Shown one piece after another: positions 1-6,278 of a stretch of DNA of 17,438 nt (position 1 is the stretch's first letter; each line of letters begins with the position of its first letter). Position numbers and translations under genes: made by a program. The notes beneath the pieces are model-generated. The model worked only from the letters and a program-made list of their open reading frames with translations, was not told where the DNA came from and searched no databases. Source of the stretch: HGM04593 sp045634085 (GTDB taxonomy: Bacteria; Bacteroidota; Bacteroidia; Bacteroidales; Bacteroidaceae); NCBI GenBank assembly GCA_045634085.1, contig JAZQZM010000042.1:1-17438 (forward strand), in the 5' to 3' direction.

Positions 1-93
1 TCCATATTTTACACAAATGTAATTGATGGAATAACCATCTTCAAGCATATGCATATATTTAAGCAATGCTGAATAATCGTGTTTCTTACGCAT
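1..93 (-). CDS. Transposase OrfA-like N-terminus (partial)
   Basis: An open frame starts at the ATG at 93-91 and runs off the left edge with no stop, giving 31 residues that begin MRKKHDYSALLKYMHMLEDG. The basic start, the helix and the SINYICVKYG segment look like the first half of the helix-turn-helix that opens IS3-family OrfA proteins. OrfA binds the terminal repeats and, fused by frameshift to OrfB, forms the active DDE transposase. The start lies 41 bases inside a plausible IS150-like terminus, which supports the call. No catalytic part is visible. A non-transposase helix-turn-helix protein is the main alternative. Confidence 0.55.
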   Translation of the reverse strand, partial: MRKKHDYSALLKYMHMLEDGYSINYICVKYG

Positions 94-101
94 AAAATAA
101 A

Positions 102-130
102 CCCCAAAGTTTTTTGTCCAAACTTTGGGG
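102..130 (-). terminator. Hairpin between IS end and transposase start
   Basis: The arms CCCCAAAGTT (102-111) and AACTTTGGGG (121-130) form a perfect 10-bp stem with a 9-base loop. Read on the minus strand it is followed by TTTATTTT and then the transposase ATG. One arm is part of the presumed terminal repeat. A terminator-like hairpin here would reduce transcription entering the transposase from outside, a known protective arrangement in insertion sequences. The function is inferred; the stem is directly visible. Confidence 0.5.
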
Positions 131-188
131 TTCACTTCAAAGGTGCGCTGGTTTTTTTTCTATACGTTGTAGCCTAATCTTGTGATGC

Positions 189-680
189 TTATAATGCGGG
201 AGCATGCATTGATACCCATTCAATGAAATTCTCAAGTGTCGGCTTGCTAAGCGGCATTCCGAAATTGTAATGCCCGTCTATATCTGCTTGTCCTAATATC
301 CACTCGTTGTCAAATGAGAGTTCAAGAGTGTAGTACATGGCTTTCTTGTTTGATGTATTCATCAATATCGCACCGTATGCGGCTTCAGGCATTTGCGATG
401 GCCACGGGAATGTATAGAGGATTATTATATGGCTGTCGTCTACAAAAATTTCCTTGCAGCTCAGATCGTCCCAATCAAAATAGAAGAATCTGCCATATTT
501 CTTTTTCATGAACTCGGGCCAAGTGTCAATCATCATAAGGTCTATTGCGGTGACCAAGCGTCCCGGGATTCCCGATACAAGGCTGGGGATAAATTTGTAT
601 TCCACAATCATGCGGCATTCATGTATTAACTCCTGTGATGGGGTTTCTTTTCCAAAGATACAGTTCCAAAAATTCTTCAT
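189..680 (-). CDS. Hypothetical protein, 163 residues
   Basis: I do not recognise this protein. It starts at the ATG at 680 and ends with TAA at 189. No signal peptide, transmembrane helix or lipobox is visible, so it is probably cytoplasmic. It is rich in aromatic residues and acidic overall, with strand-like stretches (FFYFDWDDLSCKEIFVDD, AYGAILMNTSNKKAMYYTLE, WILGQADIDGHYNFGMPLS). Such a compact, aromatic, acidic protein could be an immunity-type or small regulatory protein, but nothing proves that. A GGAG lies some distance upstream of the start. Upstream on the same strand is a leader with alternative hairpins (739-859) that may control it. Downstream an IS end lies only about 55 bases from its stop, so its original neighbours may have been displaced. 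Confidence 0.6.
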   Translation of the reverse strand: MKNFWNCIFGKETPSQELIHECRMIVEYKFIPSLVSGIPGRLVTAIDLMMIDTWPEFMKKKYGRFFYFDWDDLSCKEIFVDDSHIIILYTFPWPSQMPEAAYGAILMNTSNKKAMYYTLELSFDNEWILGQADIDGHYNFGMPLSKPTLENFIEWVSMHAPAL

Positions 681-738
681 AGTGTTGTGGAAATGTGTGT
701 TGCCTCCATAATTCCCAAAAGAAAGCAGAATAAAATAA

Positions 739-859
739 GGCGTGGGAATTGACCTATTACCTCATTTTGGCTCTGGACTGCCTGCTGTGAATAATAAGCA
801 AAACCCACGCCAAATTGATATAATGTTCCCTTGAATGGGGTATATACCAATGGCGTAGG
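739..859 (-). ncRNA. Putative structured leader or small RNA with mutually exclusive hairpins
   Basis: Read on the minus strand there are three related segments: CCTACGCC (859-852), GGCGTGGG (811-804) and CCCACGCC (746-739). The middle segment can pair perfectly with the third, which is followed by TTATTTTATT as in a terminator. It can also pair with the first, with one G-U, as in an antiterminator. Between the first two lie a GGTATATACC palindrome (848-839) and a CCCC...GGG mini-stem. The arrangement resembles an attenuator or riboswitch ahead of the 163-codon gene, whose start is 59 bases downstream. A free-standing small RNA ended by the last hairpin is equally possible. The long loop (57 bases) weakens the terminator reading. 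Confidence 0.35.
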
Positions 860-969
860 CGTCTTGCTCATAATCCTCACAGCTTAGAATTGTCCAGATT
901 CAAATAAAGGATATATGTGTAACGCCCTAAATAATATGTATGTTCACCGGGATTTCCTGATGAACAATG

Positions 970-1001
970 CAAAAGTAAACAAACTATTCCACCAAAGCAA
1001 G
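970..1001 (-). promoter_or_regulatory. Possible Bacteroidota promoter for the leader RNA
   Basis: On the minus strand TACTTTTG (977-970) fits the Bacteroidota -7 box TAnnTTTG. A CTTG (1001-998), one mismatch from the -33 TTTG, lies 20 bases upstream. It would start transcription near base 963, about 100 bases before the hairpin-rich leader. A weaker alternative box TTTATTTG lies near 909-902. Confidence 0.35.
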
Positions 1002-1083
1002 CAAGAAAACGTATTTAACCACTTGTGGATTGTGTTATTTCCTTGCATCAGTTATTTCGTTAACGATTTTTGTCAGAACAACA

Positions 1084-1114
1084 TTTGGGATTATGAATTT
1101 ATATTGTATCTTCG
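1084..1114 (+). promoter_or_regulatory. Promoter of tRNA-Gly
   Basis: TTTG (1084-1087) and TATCTTCG (1107-1114) are 19 bases apart. This matches the housekeeping Bacteroidota promoter TTTG-N19-TAnnTTTG with one T-to-C change. Transcription would start around base 1120, a few bases before the mature tRNA at 1125. Placement directly ahead of a tRNA supports it strongly. Confidence 0.75.
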
Positions 1115-1124
1115 CAGATGCAAT

Positions 1125-1196
1125 GCGGCAGTAGCTCAGTGGTAGAGCATTGGCTTCCCAAGCCGAGGGTCGCGGGTTCGAACCCCGTTTGCCGCT
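1125..1196 (+). tRNA. tRNA-Gly, anticodon CCC
   Basis: A full cloverleaf folds. The acceptor is GCGGCAG/TTGCCGC with one G-T. The D arm is GCTC/GAGC, the anticodon stem TTGGC/GCCGA has loop TTCCCAA, and the T arm is GCGGG-TTCGAAC-CCCGT. The anticodon CCC reads GGG glycine codons. The discriminator base is T, as expected for glycine. CCA is not encoded (the DNA continues CAATCC), so it must be added by tRNA nucleotidyltransferase. The gene is a single-tRNA unit with its own promoter and terminator. Confidence 0.95.
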
Positions 1197-1203
1197 CAAT
1201 CCC

Positions 1204-1229
1204 AGCAGGACAAGTGTCCTGCTTTTTTT
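1204..1229 (+). terminator. Rho-independent terminator of tRNA-Gly
   Basis: AGCAGGAC (1204-1211) and GTCCTGCT (1216-1223) form a perfect 8-bp stem with a 4-base loop. A run of T follows directly, eight bases after the tRNA 3' end. Confidence 0.85.
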
Positions 1230-1254
1230 GTAATGTATTTAGTCCTTCTTGCAT

Positions 1255-1278
1255 GTTCTTTTGGCGCGCCAAAAGAAC
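1255..1278. repeat. 24-bp perfect palindrome centred on GGCGCGCC
   Basis: The half-site GTTCTTTTGGCG is followed immediately by its exact reverse complement, giving 24 bp of perfect dyad symmetry with no spacer. From memory, similar TTTTGGCGCGCCAAAA palindromes are dispersed in Bacteroides intergenic regions, but I cannot count copies here. It lies between two terminators and serves neither directly. It may be a REP-like dispersed element or a protein-binding site. Confidence 0.6.
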
Positions 1279-1338
1279 GAAAAGCCCCAGCCCTGACATT
1301 ACATATCTTAAAGCAAAAAAGCATTTGCCGTTGATGAA

Positions 1339-1380
1339 AAAAGAAGTGGCATACAATATATACTGTACGCCACTTCTTTT
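1339..1380 (-). terminator. Hairpin terminator of the peptidase cluster
   Basis: AAAAGAAGTGGC (1339-1350) and GCCACTTCTTTT (1369-1380) form a perfect 12-bp stem. It continues after one mismatch as TACA/TGTA. On the minus strand the stem ends in TTCTTTTTTC, a good U-tract, 17 bases beyond the stop of the S41 peptidase gene. Confidence 0.8.
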
Positions 1381-1396
1381 CACGTAAGGAATCTGT

Positions 1397-3007
1397 CTAT
1401 TCCTCAATATCCGGGAAGGCCTTGCCGTTTTCGAGTACCTCAACGGCCTTCAGTACGGTGGGGTCGTCAAGGTTTATATACTTGACATGCTCAAGCATTC
1501 CCTGCAACTGGTATATGAGGTTTGAATTGATTGCCCTTTCAAGCAATTTTCTTGAGGCTGCAATCTCGGCTTCGTCGGCTTCCACTCCGCGTGCCTTTGC
1601 GAATTTTACAAGTTCACCGAGCATGTCGCGTTTCTCAAGTTCCTCAACAAGTGCCTGGTAACTCTTGTGGTGCGAGAGCTGGTGCCTGTTTGCGTTGCTG
1701 TATTTGAGTGCAAACTGTGCGAGAATGCCTTTTGAAAGAATCTTTTGAGTGTAGCCGGTCACATCGGTGGTGTCACTTGATACAAAGATGTCGGGCATGA
1801 TACCGCCGCCGCCGAATACTGTACGTCCGTTCTTTGTCTTGTATACGAGCTCTTCGTTCTGGTGAATGCTGTCCTGCGAGAAGAATTCGCCACGGTTGTA
1901 TCTTTCGATAAGGTCCATACCGTAGGTCTCGGAATCACCTTTTGTGTATGGTTTCTGTATGCAGCGTCCCGACGGTGTGTGATAACGTGCAATCGTAAGA
2001 CGCATCAACGAACCGTCCCTGAGGTCAATCTGCCTCTGCACAAGTCCCTTGCCGAACGTTCTGCGCCCAATGACTGTGCCGCGGTCATTGTCCTGTATGG
2101 TGCCTGCGAGAATTTCGCTGGCCGATGCCGATGTCTCGTCCACAAGTACAACAAGCGGAATATCCTTGAACATGCCGTATCCGTTTGCTCTCTCCATTTC
2201 AACGGGAGTGCTTTCTCCCTCGGTGTATACAATGAGGTCACCCTCCTCCAGGAACTGGTTTGCCATTTCCAGTGCCACTCCCATGTATCCGCCACCGTTG
2301 CCGCGGAAGTCAAGAATGAGACCTTGCAGGTCTCCATGTGCAAGAATTATGAGTGATTGCAGGAATTCTGCGAATGTATTCTCGGCAAAACGTTCTATCT
2401 GTATATATCCCCATTTGTCATCAATAAGGTATGCGGCTTCAATGCTCTCCACTGCAATGTCGTCACGTCTTATCTTTATTTTAACAGGTTCCTTTTCGCC
2501 ATACCTGTGGATTCCCAATGTCACGAAACTGCCTTTAGGCCCTTTGAGCTTTTTCATTGCATTGTCATTCGTGCAGACATCTTTGCCCACGAACAGTGTG
2601 TCGTTTACAGTGATTATCTTGTCACCGGCAAGCACACCGGCAGCCTCTGATGGCCCTCCGCGTATTACATCGCTTATATTGATGGTGTCTTCCTGTATTG
2701 TGAAGCGCACGCCGATACCACTGAAACTGCTCTGCAAGTCTGATGTCATGGACTCAACCTCTTCTTTTGGAATGTATGTGCTGTGCGGGTCAAGTTCCTG
2801 TACAATTTTAGGGATACACTTTTCTATGAGTGAATCCATGTCGACTTTGTCGACATATTCTGTATCTATGTAACCAAGAATCTCCTCAAGTTTCTCATTG
2901 CCTTTGTAATCGGGCAGTGGGGTGATGAATATGCCTGTGAAGAAGACTCCCATAAAGAATCCTGTCAACAGAAGAATTATAAATATTATTGGTGCAGCTT
3001 TTTTCAT
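1397..3007 (-). CDS. S41 family carboxyl-terminal processing peptidase
   Basis: A 536-residue serine protease of the CtpA/Prc family, which degrades or trims envelope proteins from their C-terminal ends. An N-terminal hydrophobic stretch (about residues 5-29) acts as a membrane anchor or signal, placing the enzyme in the periplasm. A PDZ domain (about 88-180) is followed by the S41 core. ILDFRGNGGG (231-240) is the conserved strand-loop. The catalytic Ser is S295 in SASASE, and the general base is K320 in TFGKG, 25 residues later as in E. coli Prc. A C-terminal helical extension follows. The start codon lies 12 bases after the dCMP deaminase stop, so the two are co-transcribed. The length is normal for Bacteroidales members. 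Confidence 0.93.
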   Translation of the reverse strand: MKKAAPIIFIILLLTGFFMGVFFTGIFITPLPDYKGNEKLEEILGYIDTEYVDKVDMDSLIEKCIPKIVQELDPHSTYIPKEEVESMTSDLQSSFSGIGVRFTIQEDTINISDVIRGGPSEAAGVLAGDKIITVNDTLFVGKDVCTNDNAMKKLKGPKGSFVTLGIHRYGEKEPVKIKIRRDDIAVESIEAAYLIDDKWGYIQIERFAENTFAEFLQSLIILAHGDLQGLILDFRGNGGGYMGVALEMANQFLEEGDLIVYTEGESTPVEMERANGYGMFKDIPLVVLVDETSASASEILAGTIQDNDRGTVIGRRTFGKGLVQRQIDLRDGSLMRLTIARYHTPSGRCIQKPYTKGDSETYGMDLIERYNRGEFFSQDSIHQNEELVYKTKNGRTVFGGGGIMPDIFVSSDTTDVTGYTQKILSKGILAQFALKYSNANRHQLSHHKSYQALVEELEKRDMLGELVKFAKARGVEADEAEIAASRKLLERAINSNLIYQLQGMLEHVKYINLDDPTVLKAVEVLENGKAFPDIEE

Positions 3008-3019
3008 TTGCAGGGTGTG

Positions 3020-3454
3020 TTATTCCTTGAATTCAAGATATACAGTTTCTATACCGGCCCTCTCAAGCAGGTCAATGCCGTCGGTGAGTCTGTATTTCTC
3101 ACCGTAGACCACGCGCTTTATGCCGGCCTGGATTATAAGTTTTGCGCACTCGATGCAGGGTGATGCAGTGACATACATTGTTGCACCGCTGCTATTGTTG
3201 TTGGAGCATGCAATCTTTGTTATTGCGTTGGCCTCGGCATGCAGCACGTATGGCTTTGTAAAACCTTCGTCATTCTCGCATATGTTCTCGAACCCGGCAG
3301 GTGTACCGTTGTAACCGTCCGAAATTATCATCTTGTCCTTTACTATGAGTGCACCTACCTTGCGGCGTTCGCAGTATGAGTTCTCGGCCCAAATATTTGC
3401 CATGCGCATGTAGCGGAGGTCAAGGTCGTGTTGTTTCTTGTTCTTGTTTTCCAT
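3020..3454 (-). CDS. dCMP deaminase family protein
   Basis: A 144-residue zinc-dependent deaminase of the cytidine/deoxycytidylate type (ComEB-like), expected to convert dCMP to dUMP and so feed dTMP synthesis in the cytoplasm. HAEANAI gives zinc ligand H72 and proton-shuttle E74. SPCIEC gives zinc ligands C100 and C103. The start chosen is the ATG at 3454. The longer open frame back to 3571 overlaps the neighbouring lipoprotein gene and adds a stretch without family similarity. The start lies 4 bases after the lipoprotein stop and the stop lies 12 bases before the S41 start, so this is a tight operon. Substrate specificity is inferred from the family. Confidence 0.9.
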   Translation of the reverse strand: MENKNKKQHDLDLRYMRMANIWAENSYCERRKVGALIVKDKMIISDGYNGTPAGFENICENDEGFTKPYVLHAEANAITKIACSNNNSSGATMYVTASPCIECAKLIIQAGIKRVVYGEKYRLTDGIDLLERAGIETVYLEFKE

Positions 3455-3458
3455 AAAT

Positions 3459-3881
3459 TCAATTACTGTAGAACTGCATGTATACGTTCTTCTGTTCTTT
3501 AATCTGTAACCAGTTGATGTCGCCGTCATATGATGTGGCGTTTGTGAATATCTGTAGCATCTTCTCGGCAATAGTGTCGCCTTTGAGGCTTCCTGTCGTC
3601 TTTATGTTCCAGCAATGGAACGAACGGTTTTTGTTGTCGGCCGTCCATTCGCCCTTGATACCGGCACCGCCCGGTGTCGTCACGTTGAAATTTTCATCGG
3701 TAAAAAGCACGTTGTACTTTTTGTTGCTGTATCGCTTTATTGCTCCCTCCTTCACAAGTGACAGTGTCCACTCGCGGTCGATGAAAATCTCTCCAATGTC
3801 ATCATGCGTGCATGATGCTGTGGCAAGCAACAGCATGGTTGCAAATATAATTCTCTTTACAGTTTCTGCAAAAGTTTTCAT
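3459..3881 (-). CDS. Small lipoprotein, DUF4847-like
   Basis: A 140-residue protein with a lipoprotein signal: basic start, hydrophobic run IIFATMLLLATASC, and lipid-attachment cysteine C24. The mature part (EWTLSLVKEG...VLFTDENFNVTTPGGAGIKGEWTADN) suggests a small beta-rich fold. Its position between M3 peptidase and dCMP deaminase genes matches what I recall for DUF4847 proteins of Bacteroides, so that label is tentative. No function is known to me. The start is the ATG at 3881; a TTG two codons upstream is less likely. The gene is 78 bases from the M3 stop and 4 bases from the deaminase start. Confidence 0.75.
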   Translation of the reverse strand: MKTFAETVKRIIFATMLLLATASCTHDDIGEIFIDREWTLSLVKEGAIKRYSNKKYNVLFTDENFNVTTPGGAGIKGEWTADNKNRSFHCWNIKTTGSLKGDTIAEKMLQIFTNATSYDGDINWLQIKEQKNVYMQFYSN

Positions 3882-3959
3882 TCTCAATTGATTGGGTTTA
3901 CGGTTTCATGAACAATGCCATGCAACGCTGTAGCGGTTTTTATCTTTGTCTATAAATAC

Positions 3960-6041
3960 TTACAGGTGTGGGCATATTGTCTCAATGCCGTCGCGTTCAA
4001 GCAGAGGCTCAATCTGCGGCTTGCGTCCGCGGAATCGGATGTACAGTTCCATGGGGTGCTGGCTGTCGCCTTTCGACAAGATGTTGTCGCGGAACGATTG
4101 CGCGGTCTTCATATTCATTACACCCTCTTCCTTGAAACGTGAGTAGGCATCGGCGTCAAGCACCTCGGCCCACTTGTAACTGTAGTATCCGGCAGCGTAT
4201 CCGCCCGACATTATATGACCGAACTGCGGGGTAATGCCTGTCTCTTTTATTACAGGCAAAAGTCTTAGTGCTGCAGTAACCTGTTGCTCGTATTCAAGCA
4301 CCTCACCGTCAAAAGGCTCCGAGATGTTGTGCCATGCCTGGTCTATGAGTCCAAGTCCTACCTGGCGCACACATTGGTATGCCGCCTTGAAAGTGCTCGC
4401 TTTCTTGATGTTCTCAAGCATTTCCTGTGGCATGTTTTCACCTGTCTTGTGATGGAAAGCAAAGTGCTTGAGGAATTCCTCCTCTGTTGCGAAGTTCTCC
4501 ATTATCTGTGACGGAAGTTCCACGAAGTCCCACAGTACATTGGGGCTGCATTGGCTGGGGTAGACCACGTCCGATAGTATGCCGTGCATGCAGTGCCCGA
4601 ACTCGTGCATCAGTGTGTTGAACTCGTCATGGCTCAACAAAGTAGGCTTTCCCGGCAGTGGCTTGCGGTAGTTGGTCGACAGGGTGATGTGTGGACGGTG
4701 GTCGTTGCCATCGGTATCCTTGTATTGCGGCATTATGGAATCCATCCATGCTCCTGCATGCTTTCCTTTGCGTGCGAAGAAGTCGCAGTAGAGCAACGCG
4801 AGGTATCGTCCGTCGTAGTCGTACACCTCCCATACCTTAACGTCGGGGTTGAATACCGGGATGTCGTGGTTCTGCTTGAATGTGACTCCGTAAAGTCTTG
4901 TCGCAAGATAGAATGCACCGTATATGGCCTGGTTGAGCTCAAAGTATGGACGTACAAGCTCGTCGTTAAGGCTGTATTTCTCCTCTTTAAGTTTCTCGGA
5001 GTAGTATGCGAAGTCCCAGCGTTCAAAACGGAAATCCTCTGCGGCACTCTTTAGGGCGTAAGAGATTATCTCGTCCATCTCTTTGCGTGCCGCCGGCAGA
5101 TATGACCATGTAAGTTTGCCGAGCATGGAGAATACCGCGTCGCTGTTCTGTGCCATACGTTCGTCGAGCACGTAATCGCTGTATGTGTTGTAGCCGAGCA
5201 GGCGTGCAAGCTCAAGGCGCTTGTTTACAATCTCCTTTACAATCCCGCGGTTGTCATGAGTGTTGCCTTTTGCGCCGATTGTGTTGTATGCCATGTACAT
5301 CTGTCTGCGCAGTTCGCGGTTGTGGCAATATGTAATGAAAGGCAGGTAGCTGGGGCGGTGCAGTGTGAATGTCCACCCCTCGGTACCGTTCTCCTTTGCT
5401 AGGTTTGCGGCGGCTTCAATCACATCGGCGGGCAAGCCGTCAATGTCTCGGCTGTCGGTTAACGTAAGTGTGTAGGCATCGGTATCCTTTATGCTGTTTT
5501 CCTGGAATTTTAGTGACAGGGTTGTAAGGCGTTCAGTGAGTTCGCGGTATCTTTCGCGCTGTGCACCCTCAAGGTTGGCACCTCCACGCACGAACGACGT
5601 ATACGTCTGCTCAAGCAATCTTTTTTGAGCCTTATCAAGGTGGCTGTTGTCGGCTTCGTACACCTCTTTGATACGTGCGAACAGACGTTCGTTCAGCGAT
5701 ATGTCGTTCTGGTGCCTGGTGCACAGTTGCTGTATCTTCTCTTCGACAGCGAGAATCTCGTCGTAGCTGCGTGCATTGATGAGTGCGTTGAATGCGCATA
5801 CTACAACGGTAAGCCCTGTGCTGGAATAGTCGAACTTGGCTATTGTGTTCTCAAATGTTGCCTTTTCACTATTGTTGCATATCTCTTCAATGACTTCGTT
5901 CTCTTTTGCTATGCACTCTTTCACAGCAGGAACAAAGTGCTCGAGTGTGATGCGGTCATAAGGAATGGCACCGAACGGTGTCTCATACGATGCGAGCAGT
6001 GGATTCATCTCTGCACCGGTTTCTTTGATATTGATGCTCAT
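3960..6041 (-). CDS. M3 family metallopeptidase (peptidyl-dipeptidase Dcp / oligopeptidase type)
   Basis: A 693-residue zinc oligopeptidase that degrades short peptides. The catalytic motif LMHEFGHCMHG gives zinc ligands H479 and H483 and catalytic E480. E508 in DFVELPSQIMENF is the third ligand. The helical N-terminal half and the conserved RPHITLSTN, FNTLMHEF and GGYAAGYYSYKWA segments match the family at full length. No signal peptide is present, so a cytoplasmic role in peptide recycling is likely. The start at 6041 gives the longest frame. A second ATG at 6008 (MNPLLASYETPFG) begins exactly where family similarity starts and is a real alternative. It is the first gene of the minus-strand cluster. 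Dcp and OpdA-like activities cannot be told apart from sequence alone. Confidence 0.92.
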   Translation of the reverse strand: MSINIKETGAEMNPLLASYETPFGAIPYDRITLEHFVPAVKECIAKENEVIEEICNNSEKATFENTIAKFDYSSTGLTVVVCAFNALINARSYDEILAVEEKIQQLCTRHQNDISLNERLFARIKEVYEADNSHLDKAQKRLLEQTYTSFVRGGANLEGAQRERYRELTERLTTLSLKFQENSIKDTDAYTLTLTDSRDIDGLPADVIEAAANLAKENGTEGWTFTLHRPSYLPFITYCHNRELRRQMYMAYNTIGAKGNTHDNRGIVKEIVNKRLELARLLGYNTYSDYVLDERMAQNSDAVFSMLGKLTWSYLPAARKEMDEIISYALKSAAEDFRFERWDFAYYSEKLKEEKYSLNDELVRPYFELNQAIYGAFYLATRLYGVTFKQNHDIPVFNPDVKVWEVYDYDGRYLALLYCDFFARKGKHAGAWMDSIMPQYKDTDGNDHRPHITLSTNYRKPLPGKPTLLSHDEFNTLMHEFGHCMHGILSDVVYPSQCSPNVLWDFVELPSQIMENFATEEEFLKHFAFHHKTGENMPQEMLENIKKASTFKAAYQCVRQVGLGLIDQAWHNISEPFDGEVLEYEQQVTAALRLLPVIKETGITPQFGHIMSGGYAAGYYSYKWAEVLDADAYSRFKEEGVMNMKTAQSFRDNILSKGDSQHPMELYIRFRGRKPQIEPLLERDGIETICPHL

Positions 6042-6121
6042 TGCAAATAGGTTTCTTCTTTGTTGGGTTCAATCAGTTACCGTATATGTCTTAAGGAGTG
6101 CATTACGGTATATTCATAACA

Positions 6122-6129
6122 CAAATTTA
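6122..6129 (-). promoter_or_regulatory. Candidate -7 box upstream of the M3 peptidase cluster
   Basis: On the minus strand TAAATTTG matches TAnnTTTG exactly, about 80 bases before the M3 start. No good -33 TTTG is visible at 19-21 bases, so the assignment is tentative. Confidence 0.4.
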
Positions 6130-6230
6130 AGCATTTATATCCTTATTTATATCTTTTGTTTTGATAATTTTAGTATAGTTAATAATTTTTGTCAGTTGTA
6201 ACGATGATGTTGTCTCTTTATGTATAAACA

Positions 6231-6263
6231 AAAAAATGCTCCCGGTAGCCGGGAGCATTTTTT
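6231..6263 (-). terminator. Strong bidirectional terminator after nagA
   Basis: AAAAAATGCTCCCGG (6231-6245) and CCGGGAGCATTTTTT (6249-6263) form a perfect 15-bp stem with a TAG loop and T-tracts on both strands. It starts 15 bases after the nagA stop on the minus strand. It would also block any plus-strand transcription entering nagA. Confidence 0.9.
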
Positions 6264-6278
6264 GCTATTGTGTACCTT

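Larger units (their letters stand above)
1..134 (-). mobile_element. End of an IS3-family (IS150-like) insertion sequence, cut by the window edge
   Basis: On the minus strand the element appears to begin at base 134 with TGAACCCCAAAGTTTGGACA. This resembles the usual IS150-subgroup terminal repeat (TG...ACCCCAAAAGTTnGACA). A transposase start codon follows 41 bases further in. Only this end lies in the window, so the partner repeat and the target duplication cannot be seen. The family call rests on the terminus and on 31 residues of a helix-turn-helix-like protein. It is therefore probable, not proven. Confidence 0.6.

Noticed and set aside
677..880. 67-codon open frame on the minus strand overlapping the hairpin-rich leader
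   Set aside because: It coincides with inverted repeats and ends inside the start of the 163-codon gene; the RNA explanation accounts for the sequence better. A small peptide cannot be fully excluded.
1099..1443. Open frames crossing the tRNA-Gly gene on both strands
   Set aside because: They read through the tRNA, its terminator and the palindrome and have no protein-like character.
2049..2873. 274-codon plus-strand frame inside the S41 peptidase gene
   Set aside because: It is the antisense shadow of a well-supported peptidase with intact catalytic motifs; its composition (serine/proline-rich) is typical of a shadow.
3455..3571. N-terminal extension of the dCMP deaminase frame
   Set aside because: It overlaps the lipoprotein gene and has no family similarity; the ATG at 3454 fits the family start and spacing.
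4584..5054. Open frames antisense to the M3 peptidase gene
   Set aside because: They are shadows of the complete peptidase frame and lack a start context or recognisable domain.
6191..6216. TGTAAC at 6195-6200 followed by GTC, as a second ECF promoter
   Set aside because: The spacing is only about 11 bases and there is no plus-strand gene downstream.
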